Shown here piece by piece: positions 23,759-32,181 of a DNA stretch of 64,000 bases (the first letter of the stretch is position 1; the number at the start of each line of letters is the position of its first letter). This DNA comes from Oceanicola sp. (GTDB taxonomy: Bacteria; Pseudomonadota; Alphaproteobacteria; Rhodobacterales; Rhodobacteraceae), in the NCBI GenBank assembly GCA_017792405.1, contig CP051231.1, positions 570,634 through 634,633 of the forward strand, given 5' to 3'. The position numbers were made by a program, and so were the translations under genes. Below the pieces are notes generated by a model. That model did not search any database, was not told the origin of the DNA, and saw only the letters and a list, made by a program, of their open reading frames with translations.

Positions 23759-24232
23759 TCAGCCGTCTTTCACCACTTCGAGGGCCACGAAGGAGGAGGT
23801 GGAGGCGACATGGGGTAGCTCGGAGAGCTTTTCGCCCATCACCTCGCGGTAGCTGGCCACGTCGCGGGTGCGGACCTTCAAAAGGTAGTCGAAACCCGAG
23901 GCGATCATGTGGCATTCCTCCACTTCCGGCAGCGCTGCGACAGCGGTGTTGAAGGCCTTCAGCGCCTTCTCGCGGGTATCGGTAAGGCGGACTTGCACGA
24001 AGGTGACACAGCCGAGCCCGAGCTTGGGCCAGCTCAGGGTGGCGTGGTAGCCGGTGATCAGCCCGGCCTCCTCCAGCCTGCGAACCCGCGCCAGAACCGG
24101 GGTCTTCGACAGGCCGACACGGCGGGCGAGTTCCGTCATCGTCAGCCGGGCATCGACGCTGAGCTCGCGGATGATGGCTTCGTCCAGCGTATCAAGCTCT
24201 ATGGCGGCATTTCGTCCGATTTTCTGCATCAT
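23759..24232 (-). CDS. Lrp/AsnC-family regulator of putA
   Basis: 157 residues; start taken at the tandem ATGATG (24232/24229). N-terminal HTH (LTMTELARRVGLSKTPVLARVRRLE, cut here by residues 40-60) and a C-terminal RAM ligand-binding domain (SGFDYLLKVRTRDVASY). It is divergent from putA across 72 bp. Because this PutA lacks its own DNA-binding domain, the neighbour is the likely proline-responsive activator, as PutR is in Agrobacterium and Rhodobacter. It would bind in the shared intergenic region. Confidence 0.88.
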   Translation of the reverse strand: MMQKIGRNAAIELDTLDEAIIRELSVDARLTMTELARRVGLSKTPVLARVRRLEEAGLITGYHATLSWPKLGLGCVTFVQVRLTDTREKALKAFNTAVAALPEVEECHMIASGFDYLLKVRTRDVASYREVMGEKLSELPHVASTSSFVALEVVKDG

Positions 24233-24304
24233 TTTGATCCATTCGGGCTGGCTTGCTCTCAACTATAGACACATCGTCTTCCGAAAAGAAGCGATACTCA
24301 CGCC

Positions 24305-27300
24305 ATGAGCACGCACCCCACACCCCCCGCCACCTCCGCCGCCCTCGGGCAGATCGACGCGCTGAAGCGCCAGCCGGAACCCGCGCTGGTGGAGCGGCTC
24401 ATCGCCGAGGCGGCGCTGGATGGCGCGGCGCGGGCGGAGATTTCATCCGAGGGCGCCAAGCTGGTGCGGCGCATCCGCGCCGATGCTCGGCCCGGTCTGA
24501 TGGAGGTTTTCCTCGCTGAATACGGGCTTTCGACCGATGAGGGCGTGGCGCTGATGTGCCTTGCGGAAGCGCTGCTGCGAGTGCCTGATGCCGAGACCAT
24601 CGACGACCTGATCGAAGACAAGATCGCTCCCTCGGATTGGGGCAAGCACATCGGCAAGAGCGCCTCGCCGCTGGTCAATGCCTCCACTTGGGGGCTGTTC
24701 CTCACCGGCAAGGTGCTTGATGAGCGCCCGGGCATGGCGACTCGGCTAAGGGGCGCCGTGAAGCGGCTGGGGGAGCCCGTGATCCGCGCCGCCGTGGGGC
24801 GAGCGATGCGCGAGATGGGCCGCCAGTTCGTGCTGGGCGAGAGCATCGGCGCCGCGATGAAGCGCGCGCAGGGGATGGAGGCCAAGGGCTACACCTACAG
24901 CTACGACATGCTGGGCGAGGCGGCGATGACTGCCGCTGACGCCGAGGGCTACGCCAAGGCCTACGGCGATGCCATCGCCGCGATTGCCAAGAACTGCAAG
25001 GGCGCGATGGCGGAGAACCCCGGCATCTCGGTGAAGCTCTCGGCGCTGCATCCGCGTTACGAGGTCGCCAAGCAGGACCGGGTCATGGACGAGCTTGTGC
25101 CGGTGGTCACGCGGCTGGCGCGGCAGGCGGCGGAGGCGGGCATGAACTTTGCCATCGACGCCGAGGAGGCCGACCGGCTGGTGCTCTCGCTCAAGGTGAT
25201 CGAGGCGGTGCTCTCCGATGAGGCGCTGGCCGGATGGGACGGCTTCGGCGTGGTGGTGCAGGCCTATGGCCGCCGTTGCGGTGCGGTGCTCGACTGGCTG
25301 CATGACCTCGCCGCGCGGCTCGGCCGCCGGATCACCGTGCGGCTGGTGAAGGGCGCCTATTGGGACAGCGAGATCAAGCATGCTCAAGTGGAGGGGCTGG
25401 AAGATTTTCCGGTGTTCACAGCCAAGCCCGCGACCGACATCAGCTACATCGCCAACGCCCGTAAACTGCTGGGCATGACCGACCGGATCTATCCGCAGTT
25501 CGCCACCCACAACGCCCATACTGTCGCCGCTGTCCTGCACATGGCGCAGGGCCTGCCCCGCGCGGCCTTCGAGTTCCAACGGCTGCACGGCATGGGCGAG
25601 CGGCTGCACGATCTGGTGCTGGCCGACAGCGGCACCAAGTGCCGGATCTACGCGCCGGTCGGCACCCACAAAGATCTGCTGGCCTACCTCGTGCGGCGGC
25701 TCTTGGAGAACGGCGCGAACTCTAGCTTCGTGAACCAGATCGTCGATGAGAGCGTGCCGCCGGAGGTAGTGGCGGGCTGCCCGTTTGAGGCGTGGAGCGG
25801 GCCAGCAAAAATCGCAAAGGGGCCGGAGGTGTTTGCGCCCCGGAAGAACTCGCGCGGGTTTGACCTTAGCGATGTGGGCCAGCTGGAGCGGATCGGCGCG
25901 GCGGTGGCCGGGGCCGAGCCGCGCGGGCCTGTGGCGGATGCAGGGGCCGAGGAGGTTGAGGCGGCGCTGGCGGCAGCGCAGCCGTGGGATGCGCCGGTGG
26001 CCGAGCGGGCGCAGGTGCTGCGCCGCGCGGCGGAATTCTACGAGCGCGAATGGGGCGCACTCTTCGCAGTGCTGATCTCCGAGGCGGGCAAGACGCTGCC
26101 CGACGCGGTGGGGGAACTTCGCGAGGCGGTGGACTTCTTGCGCTACTACGCGGGCGAGGCGGAGGCAGCGCCCGAAGAGGCGCAGGCGCGGGGCGTGTTT
26201 GCCTGCATCAGCCCTTGGAACTTTCCGCTGGCGATCTTCACCGGGCAGGTGGCTGCCGCGCTGGCGAGCGGCAACGGCGTGCTGGCCAAGCCCGCCGAAC
26301 AGACCCCCCGCATCGCCGCGGCGGCGGTTGCGCTGCTGCACGAGGCGGGCGTTCCGCGCGAGGTGTTGCAACTGGTGCCCGGCGAGGGCGCGGTGGTGGG
26401 CGCGGCGATCACTTCGGATGCGCGGGTGAGCGGCGTGGCCTTCACCGGCTCCACCGCCACGGCCAAGGCGATTGCGCGGGCGATGGCGGGCGGCATGGCC
26501 CCCGGCACGCCGCTGATCGCGGAGACCGGCGGCCTCAACGCGATGATCGTCGACAGCACGGCGCTGCCGCAGCAGGCGGTGCGCGACGTGGTGGCCTCGG
26601 CCTTCCAATCCGCCGGGCAGCGCTGTTCGGCGCTGCGCTGCCTTTACGTGCAGGAGGACGTGGCCGAAGGCTTCATCGAGATGCTGAAGGGCGCGATGGA
26701 CGAGCTCGCGGTGGGCGACCCGGGGCGGCTGCAAACTGACGTTGGGCCGGTGATCGACGCGGAGGCGGCGGAAGAGATCCGCGCTTATGTGGAGGCGGCT
26801 AAATCCGACGGGCGGCTGGTGAAGCAGCTGGACGCACCGGAGGGCAATTTCGTGGGGCCAGCGCTGATCCGCGTGGGCGGGATCGCCGATCTCGGCGGGC
26901 GCGAGGTCTTCGGGCCGGTGCTGCATGTGGCGACCTTCAAGGCCGGGAAGATCAGGCAGGTGGTTCGCGACATCAACGCCACCGGCTACGGGCTGACCTT
27001 TGGCCTGCACACCCGGATCGATACCCGGGTGCAGGTGGTTTCGGACGCCGTTGAGGCGGGCAACGTCTACGTGAACCGCAACCAGATCGGCGCGATCGTG
27101 GGGAGCCAGCCCTTTGGTGGCGAGGGGCTCTCCGGCACCGGGCCAAAGGCGGGCGGGCCGCACTATTTGCAGCGCTTCCGGCAGGGGGCCGTGGAGCGGC
27201 CTGCAGAAGTGATCGGCATGGGTGGGCCAACCGGCGAGGCCAACCGGCTGCGGCTAGAGCCGCGCGGCGGCGTTGTCTGCTGCGGGCCGGATACGGATGC

Positions 27301-27574
27301 GCAGGTGGCAGCGGTCGAGGCGCTGGGCGGGCGGGCCGTGGCGGCCTCCGTGCCCGAAGCCTTGGAGATGGACGCGCTGTCGGCGGTGCTTTTCTGGGGC
27401 GACGAGGCGGAGGCGCGCAAGATCGCGGTTGCGCTGGCCGAGCGCGACGGGCCGGTGGTGGCGCTGGTGCGCGGCCAGCCGGACGTGGGGCATGTGATGC
27501 ACGAGCGGCACCTCTGCGTGGACACTACGGCAGCGGGCGGCAATGCGGCGTTGCTGGCGGCGGTCTCGGAGTAG
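24305..27574 (+). CDS. putA: Bifunctional proline dehydrogenase / L-glutamate-gamma-semialdehyde dehydrogenase
   Basis: 1089 residues. Oxidises proline to pyrroline-5-carboxylate with FAD, passing electrons to quinone, then pyrroline-5-carboxylate to glutamate with NAD+. The proline-dehydrogenase barrel covers about 150-470 (VRLVKGAYWDSEIKHAQ, FEFQRLHGMGERLHD). The aldehyde-dehydrogenase part begins near 540, with ISPWNFPLAIFTGQ and catalytic Cys near 772 in SAGQRCSALRC. The N-terminal ribbon-helix-helix of enteric PutA is missing, so it is not self-regulating. It is convergent with the flavin demethylase gene. Confidence 0.97.
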   Translation: MSTHPTPPATSAALGQIDALKRQPEPALVERLIAEAALDGAARAEISSEGAKLVRRIRADARPGLMEVFLAEYGLSTDEGVALMCLAEALLRVPDAETIDDLIEDKIAPSDWGKHIGKSASPLVNASTWGLFLTGKVLDERPGMATRLRGAVKRLGEPVIRAAVGRAMREMGRQFVLGESIGAAMKRAQGMEAKGYTYSYDMLGEAAMTAADAEGYAKAYGDAIAAIAKNCKGAMAENPGISVKLSALHPRYEVAKQDRVMDELVPVVTRLARQAAEAGMNFAIDAEEADRLVLSLKVIEAVLSDEALAGWDGFGVVVQAYGRRCGAVLDWLHDLAARLGRRITVRLVKGAYWDSEIKHAQVEGLEDFPVFTAKPATDISYIANARKLLGMTDRIYPQFATHNAHTVAAVLHMAQGLPRAAFEFQRLHGMGERLHDLVLADSGTKCRIYAPVGTHKDLLAYLVRRLLENGANSSFVNQIVDESVPPEVVAGCPFEAWSGPAKIAKGPEVFAPRKNSRGFDLSDVGQLERIGAAVAGAEPRGPVADAGAEEVEAALAAAQPWDAPVAERAQVLRRAAEFYEREWGALFAVLISEAGKTLPDAVGELREAVDFLRYYAGEAEAAPEEAQARGVFACISPWNFPLAIFTGQVAAALASGNGVLAKPAEQTPRIAAAAVALLHEAGVPREVLQLVPGEGAVVGAAITSDARVSGVAFTGSTATAKAIARAMAGGMAPGTPLIAETGGLNAMIVDSTALPQQAVRDVVASAFQSAGQRCSALRCLYVQEDVAEGFIEMLKGAMDELAVGDPGRLQTDVGPVIDAEAAEEIRAYVEAAKSDGRLVKQLDAPEGNFVGPALIRVGGIADLGGREVFGPVLHVATFKAGKIRQVVRDINATGYGLTFGLHTRIDTRVQVVSDAVEAGNVYVNRNQIGAIVGSQPFGGEGLSGTGPKAGGPHYLQRFRQGAVERPAEVIGMGGPTGEANRLRLEPRGGVVCCGPDTDAQVAAVEALGGRAVAASVPEALEMDALSAVLFWGDEAEARKIAVALAERDGPVVALVRGQPDVGHVMHERHLCVDTTAAGGNAALLAAVSE

Positions 27575-27601
27575 GGGCTGAGTGGTAGCCAGCTGACGGA
27601 G

Positions 27602-27621
27602 GGGCGGGACGAAGCCCGCCC
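27602..27621. terminator. Bidirectional terminator between putA and the demethylase gene
   Basis: GGGCGGG and CCCGCCC pair (7 bp, 6-base loop) in the 46-bp gap between two convergent genes. The stem touches the last base of the minus-strand stop codon. Confidence 0.6.
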
Positions 27622-29657
27622 TACAGGGCCTTGCAGAGGCGGAGCGCGTCGTAGATCGCGGCGTGGGTGTTGCGCGAGGCCACGGCATCGCCGATCCGGA
27701 AAAGGCGGAAAGCGCCCTCCGGGTTCGGCGCAAGGGTCTGCGGGGTGCCGCTGCGCAGCGCGGTGTAATCGACCTCGCCGAGGTTGCGGCTCAGGGGCTT
27801 CAGGTCGCAGTAAAGGTCATCGAGCGGGCGGGTACCGTTGGAGATGACCACCTGATCCACCTCGCGGTTGGCACTTGCGCCGTAGTCGGAGCCAATCTGG
27901 GCGGTCAAGGCGTTGCCGCTGCGGGAGATCCCATCGAGCCGCCACATCACCGTTGTTTTCACGCCAAGGCGCTGGAGGGCCTGCATCGCGGGGGTCAGGG
28001 TCATGCCCATGACCTCGGGTGCGAAGGCGCGGTCGCGGGTCATGATCTCGACCTCGCCGCCTGCTTCGGCGATCATCTCTGCGGCTTGCAGGGCGGTGTA
28101 ATCTCCGGCTTCGTCATAGACCAGCACGCGCTTGCCGGGCGCGGCGTCGCCCGAGAGAATATCCCACGGGGTGACGGCCAGCTCATTGTTCTCGCTCAGG
28201 TAATCCTCCGCCGCGAGGCCGCCGGTGGCGATGATCGCTACGTCGGGCGGGGCGGCGGTGATGTCTTCGGGCTCGATCCAGCTGTTGTAGTGGAAGGTGA
28301 CGCCAAGGCGCGCGCATTCGGCGAGGCGCCAGTCGATCACCTGCATCATCTCGGCGCGGCGGGGCGAGCGGGCGGTGAGGCGGATCTGGCCGCCGGGGTG
28401 GGGCGCGGCCTCGTGAATGGTCACAGAGTGGCCGCGTTCGGCACAAACACGGGCGGCCTCCAGCCCGGCGGGGCCCGCGCCGACCACGGTGACGGTGAGC
28501 GGCGTTTCGGCGGGCAGCACGTGGTGCGGCTGCTCCAACTCGCGGCCGGTGGCCGGGTTGTGCAGGCAAAGCGCGCCGCCGCCCATGTAGATGCGATCAA
28601 GGCAGTAGTTGGCGCCGACGCAGGGACGGATGCGGTCTTCCTCCCCGGCTTCGATCTTGGCGATGATATCGGGGTCCGCGAGATGCGCGCGGGTCATGCC
28701 GACCATGTCGAGCTTGCCTGATGCCACCGCGTGGCGTGCTGTCGCAACGTCCTGAATTTTCGCGGCGTGGAAGGTGGGGATCTGCGCCTCAGCCCTGATT
28801 TCGCCCGCGAAGTCGAGGTGCGGCGCGGAGGGCTGGCCCTGCACCGGGATGATGCCGGTCAGCGCCGCGTCGGTCTCCAAATGGCCGCGGATGACGTTGA
28901 GAAAGTCGACATGGCCGGACGCTTTGAGGCGCTTGGTGATCTCAATGCCATCGGTGCGGGTGATGCCGCCTTGGGTGGCCTCGTCGGCGACGTAGCGGAT
29001 GCCGACGATGAACTCGGGGCCCACGCGGGCGCGGATGGCCTCCAGCACCTCCATCGTGAACCTCAGCCGCGAGTCATAATCCTGCGGGCCGTAGGGGCCG
29101 GTGAGCTGGTTGCGGGAAGGCGACCAGAAGGCATCCATCAGGTGGCCGTAGCTCTCAAGCTCGATCCCATCGAGGCCTGCCGCCTGCATCCGTTCGGCGG
29201 CGTCTGCGTAATCGGTGATGATGCGGGCGATGTCCCAGTCTTCGAGCTGCTTGGGGTAGTGCCGGTGGGCGGGTTCGCGGGCGTGGCCGGGCGATAGGGC
29301 AGGGAGCCAGTCGCCCCGGTCCCAGCGGGTGCGCCAGCCGAGGTGGGTGAGCTGGATCATCACCGCCGCGCCGTGCTCGTGGCACTCGTCGGTGAGCGCG
29401 CGCATCCACGGCACGCAGTCGTCCTTGTAGGCGAGAATGTTGCCGAAGGCGGGGGGGCTGTCAGGCGAGACCACGGCGGAACCGGCGGTCATGGTCAGGG
29501 CCACACCGCCCTTGGCGCGGGCCACGTGGTAAGCGCGGTAGCGGTCCTTGGGCAGCCCGTCCTCGGTATAGGCGGGCTCGTGGGAGGTGATCATCAGCCG
29601 GTTGCGCAGCGTCAGGTGTTTGAGCTGGAAGGGCTGGAGGAGGGGATCTGTGGCCAT
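27621..29657 (-). CDS. FMN/FAD oxidoreductase, dimethylglycine/N-methylproline (stachydrine) demethylase type
   Basis: 678 residues from MATDPLLQPFQLKHLTLRNR. The N-terminal Old-Yellow-Enzyme barrel (about 1-370; YRAYHVARAKGGVALTMT, HLDFAGEIRAEAQIP) is followed by an NAD(P)/FAD-binding half (VTVVGAGPAGLEAARVCAERG), the trimethylamine-dehydrogenase architecture. The cluster motif reads CVGANYC...C; the second Cys of the usual CxxC is Ala. Family members demethylate dimethylglycine or N-methylproline. Being beside putA favours N-methylproline to proline, feeding PutA. Exact substrate is inference. Confidence 0.8.
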   Translation of the reverse strand: MATDPLLQPFQLKHLTLRNRLMITSHEPAYTEDGLPKDRYRAYHVARAKGGVALTMTAGSAVVSPDSPPAFGNILAYKDDCVPWMRALTDECHEHGAAVMIQLTHLGWRTRWDRGDWLPALSPGHAREPAHRHYPKQLEDWDIARIITDYADAAERMQAAGLDGIELESYGHLMDAFWSPSRNQLTGPYGPQDYDSRLRFTMEVLEAIRARVGPEFIVGIRYVADEATQGGITRTDGIEITKRLKASGHVDFLNVIRGHLETDAALTGIIPVQGQPSAPHLDFAGEIRAEAQIPTFHAAKIQDVATARHAVASGKLDMVGMTRAHLADPDIIAKIEAGEEDRIRPCVGANYCLDRIYMGGGALCLHNPATGRELEQPHHVLPAETPLTVTVVGAGPAGLEAARVCAERGHSVTIHEAAPHPGGQIRLTARSPRRAEMMQVIDWRLAECARLGVTFHYNSWIEPEDITAAPPDVAIIATGGLAAEDYLSENNELAVTPWDILSGDAAPGKRVLVYDEAGDYTALQAAEMIAEAGGEVEIMTRDRAFAPEVMGMTLTPAMQALQRLGVKTTVMWRLDGISRSGNALTAQIGSDYGASANREVDQVVISNGTRPLDDLYCDLKPLSRNLGEVDYTALRSGTPQTLAPNPEGAFRLFRIGDAVASRNTHAAIYDALRLCKAL

Positions 29658-29823
29658 GGGCGGAGGGTGGCTTGGCGGCGGGGGAGGCGCAAGGGCGCAG
29701 GGCGACAGGCGGGGGCGGGTTTGCGACCTCTGGCGGTGTGGACTGAGCAACGCCCTCGGGCCTTTCCGCGCCTTGGCCGTTCGCCAGCGCGAAGATACCT
29801 CGAGGGGCGGAAGAGCGGCCCCG

Positions 29824-30699
29824 TCAGCCCCGGAAAATCTTGCTCGCCCCGATCATGTCTTCCAGCGCCGAGATGCGCTCGGCGGAGGATGCGGCGGCGC
29901 GGGTCTGGACCTCGGCCACCAGCGCCTCGACAAGCAGGTTGATCGCCAGGGTCGAGTCCCACGAGGAGGGCACCTCGACCATCGCCCGGAACACGTGGGC
30001 GGCATGGCGCTCGATCGGCGAGCCCCATGCGTCGGTAAAAAGCACCACATCGGCGCCGGCCTCCACCGCCAGCCGGGCGAGCTTTTCGAGCTCGCGCTCG
30101 TAGCGGCGGATGTCGAAGACGACCAGCACCGCGCCCGGCCCCATGTCGAGCAGAGCCTGCGGCCAGACCGAGGGCGAACTGTCGAGCAGTGTCACGCCGG
30201 GGCGGATGATTTGCAGGTGGTTGAAGAAGTAATGCGCGTTCGACCGGGTGATCCGCCCTCCGAGCAGGTGCAATCGCCGGGCCGGGTCTGAGAGCAGGGC
30301 GGCAACGGCGTCGAAGGTGGCAAGGTCGAGTCGGTCGAGCGTGCGGTTGATGTTGGCGGCCACGGCCTCGGTGAAGCGGGCGACGATATGGTCGCCGGAG
30401 GGGGCGACATCGAGCTTGGCCAGAGGGCGCTTCATCCGGGCGGCGATTTCGTCGCGGATCGCGTCTTGCAAGTCAGGGAAGCCATCGAACCCGAGCTTGC
30501 GGGCCAGCCGGATGATCGTGGGGGTCGAAACCTCGGCCGCCTCGGCCAGCCGGGTGATGCTTTGCAGCCCGGCGACGAGGGAATCGTCCAGCAGCACGGC
30601 GGAGAGCTTGCGCTCGGCGGCGGTGAGCTCGGCCTGTCGTTCCTTCAGCAGATCGCGGATCAGCGGCTTGGGGCCCAAGTCTTGTTCCTTTCGATACAT
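29824..30699 (-). CDS. RpiR/MurR-family transcriptional regulator
   Basis: 291 residues from MYRKEQDLGPKPLIRD; a start 17 codons earlier is possible. The N-terminal HTH_6 domain (SITRLAEAAEVSTPTIIRLA) and C-terminal SIS domain (RRLHLLGGRITRSNAHYFFN, VLVVFDIRRYERELEKLA) are both complete. RpiR proteins sense phosphosugars or other small metabolites through SIS. It is divergent from the TRAP/glutamine-synthetase-like operon, with an inverted repeat between the two, so it is the probable repressor or activator of that operon. The effector is unknown. Confidence 0.88.
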   Translation of the reverse strand: MYRKEQDLGPKPLIRDLLKERQAELTAAERKLSAVLLDDSLVAGLQSITRLAEAAEVSTPTIIRLARKLGFDGFPDLQDAIRDEIAARMKRPLAKLDVAPSGDHIVARFTEAVAANINRTLDRLDLATFDAVAALLSDPARRLHLLGGRITRSNAHYFFNHLQIIRPGVTLLDSSPSVWPQALLDMGPGAVLVVFDIRRYERELEKLARLAVEAGADVVLFTDAWGSPIERHAAHVFRAMVEVPSSWDSTLAINLLVEALVAEVQTRAAASSAERISALEDMIGASKIFRG

Positions 30700-30723
30700 C
30701 CGCAGGTCGAATGTAGGGAACGT

Positions 30724-30759
30724 TACAGGAAAAATCTTGACATGCCACAAAATCCTGTA
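30724..30759. promoter_or_regulatory. Inverted repeat flanking a -35 box, candidate RpiR operator
   Basis: TACAGGA (30724-30730) and TCCTGTA (30753-30759) are perfect inverted arms separated by 22 bases. A perfect TTGACA (30737-30742) for the plus-strand operon lies between them. Half-site spacing of 29 bp is close to three helical turns. The likely ligand is the adjacent RpiR protein. Confidence 0.55.
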
Positions 30760-30787
30760 GTGATGATTACGAAATTCGACATGGGGG

Positions 30788-31552
30788 ATGAAGGTGGCCG
30801 AGAGTTGGGAGCCGGTGGAGGTAACGCGGGCCGAAGGGCGCGGGCCGGTGGTGCTGGTCTGCGAACATGCGAGCCGCGCGTTTCCGCAGCCTTGGGGAGA
30901 CCTCGGGCTGAGTGCAGAAGCGGCGGAGAGCCACGCGGCCTGGGATATCGGCGCGCTTGATGTGGCCCGCGCGTTGGCCGCTCTGCTCGACTCGCCCCTC
31001 GTTTCGGCCCGCGCCTCGCGCCTGATCTACGACCTCAACCGCCCGCTGGAGGCGCACGATGCGATCCCGGCGCAGAGCGAGCTTTACGCAGTGCCCGGAA
31101 ACGCCGGGCTGAGCGCGCAGGAGCGCAGGCAGCGCCACGCCGCGCTGCATGACCCGTTTCATGGCACGCTGGCCGAGGTGATCGCTGGACGGGAGAGCGA
31201 CGCGCTGGTGACCATCCACAGCTTCACCCCGGTCTATCGCGGCGTGAAGCGCGATGTGGAACTGGGCTTTCTCTACCATTCCGACGACCGGATGGCCGAG
31301 GCTGCGCTGGCCGTGGAGCGGGCCAAGGGCACCTATCGCGCCGCGCTGAACGAGCCCTATGCCGCCTCCGATGGCGTCACCTACACCCTGCGCAAACATG
31401 GCGATTCAAACGGGCTGCCCAGCCTGATGATCGAAATCCGCAATGACCTGATCGACACAGAGGCCCGCGCCCGCGACATGGCGGTGCACCTGATGCCCGC
31501 GCTGGCCGCCGCCATCGCGGCAGTCGCCGAAGATCGGCAGGCCGCCGAATGA
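30788..31552 (+). CDS. N-formylglutamate amidohydrolase-family hydrolase
   Basis: 254 residues with the family pattern VVLVCEHASRAFP near the N-terminus, SRLIYDLNRPLEAHDAIP, VTIHSFTPVYRG and EIRNDLI; the His and Glu residues are expected zinc ligands. Characterised members cleave N-formylglutamate in histidine catabolism, but no hut genes accompany it. Here it is the first gene of a TRAP/glutamine-synthetase-like operon, overlapping dctQ by 4 bp. A reasonable inference is that it hydrolyses a gamma-glutamyl amide made by the ligase downstream; the sequence does not prove this. Confidence 0.85.
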   Translation: MKVAESWEPVEVTRAEGRGPVVLVCEHASRAFPQPWGDLGLSAEAAESHAAWDIGALDVARALAALLDSPLVSARASRLIYDLNRPLEAHDAIPAQSELYAVPGNAGLSAQERRQRHAALHDPFHGTLAEVIAGRESDALVTIHSFTPVYRGVKRDVELGFLYHSDDRMAEAALAVERAKGTYRAALNEPYAASDGVTYTLRKHGDSNGLPSLMIEIRNDLIDTEARARDMAVHLMPALAAAIAAVAEDRQAAE

Positions 31553-32181
31553 GCTTTTTGCGCGGCTTCGTTGCGGTGGTCGACCGCTTCAACCACGGCC
31601 TTGGCCGGATCATGATGTGGGGCATCTTCGCGCTGATGGGGGTGCTGCTCTGGTCCACATGGACCAAGTTCACCGGCGCCCCCTCGCTCTGGACCCTCGA
31701 AATGGCCCAGTTCGTGATGGTGGGCTACTACATCCTCGGCGGCCCCTACGCGATGCAGATGGGCTCCAACGTGAGGATGGACCTCTTCTACGGCGAGTTT
31801 TCCCCGCGCCGGAAGGCGGCTTTCGATGCCGTCACCGTGCTGTTTTTGCTCACTTATCTCGGCTTCCTGCTCTGGGGCGGGATCGGCTCCACCGCCTATT
31901 CGCTGGGGCATTTCACCGGCGAGCCCTTCAGCTTTTTCGCAGAGCTGACCGGAGCATTCTTCTCGGGCGGCAGCGAGGCGGCGGGCGAGGTGATGGGGCA
32001 TATGGAGACCTCCAACTCCGTCTGGCGGCCGCCGCTCTGGCCGATCAAGCTGGTGATGTGCGTGGGTATCCTGCTGATGATCCTGCAAGCGCTCTCGGAG
32101 CTGGTGAAGGACATCGTCTTCCTGCGCACCGGCGAGCGGATTGCCGTGCCCAGTGACCGCGCGGCGGGAGGGGCGGCCTGA
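31549..32181 (+). CDS. dctQ: TRAP transporter small permease
   Basis: 210 residues with four hydrophobic segments (about 20-40, 60-80, 90-115 and 165-185) and the DctQ-like FVMVGYYILGGPYAM and NVRMDLFYGEFSPRRK motifs. It is somewhat long because of an insertion around 120-150 between helices 3 and 4. It forms the membrane complex with the large permease immediately following (stop and start share one base). It imports a solute delivered by the DctP protein encoded two genes downstream, driven by an ion gradient. Confidence 0.92.
   Translation: MSFLRGFVAVVDRFNHGLGRIMMWGIFALMGVLLWSTWTKFTGAPSLWTLEMAQFVMVGYYILGGPYAMQMGSNVRMDLFYGEFSPRRKAAFDAVTVLFLLTYLGFLLWGGIGSTAYSLGHFTGEPFSFFAELTGAFFSGGSEAAGEVMGHMETSNSVWRPPLWPIKLVMCVGILLMILQALSELVKDIVFLRTGERIAVPSDRAAGGAA

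Noticed and set aside
24746-27163. An 805-codon minus-strand frame inside putA
   Set aside because: Purely antisense to the well-supported putA; His/Arg/Gly-rich low-complexity translation and no RBS.
30788-31552. Histidine-utilisation (hut) operon
   Set aside because: Only the N-formylglutamate-amidohydrolase family member is present; hutH, hutU, hutI and hutF are all absent and the neighbours are TRAP and ligase genes.
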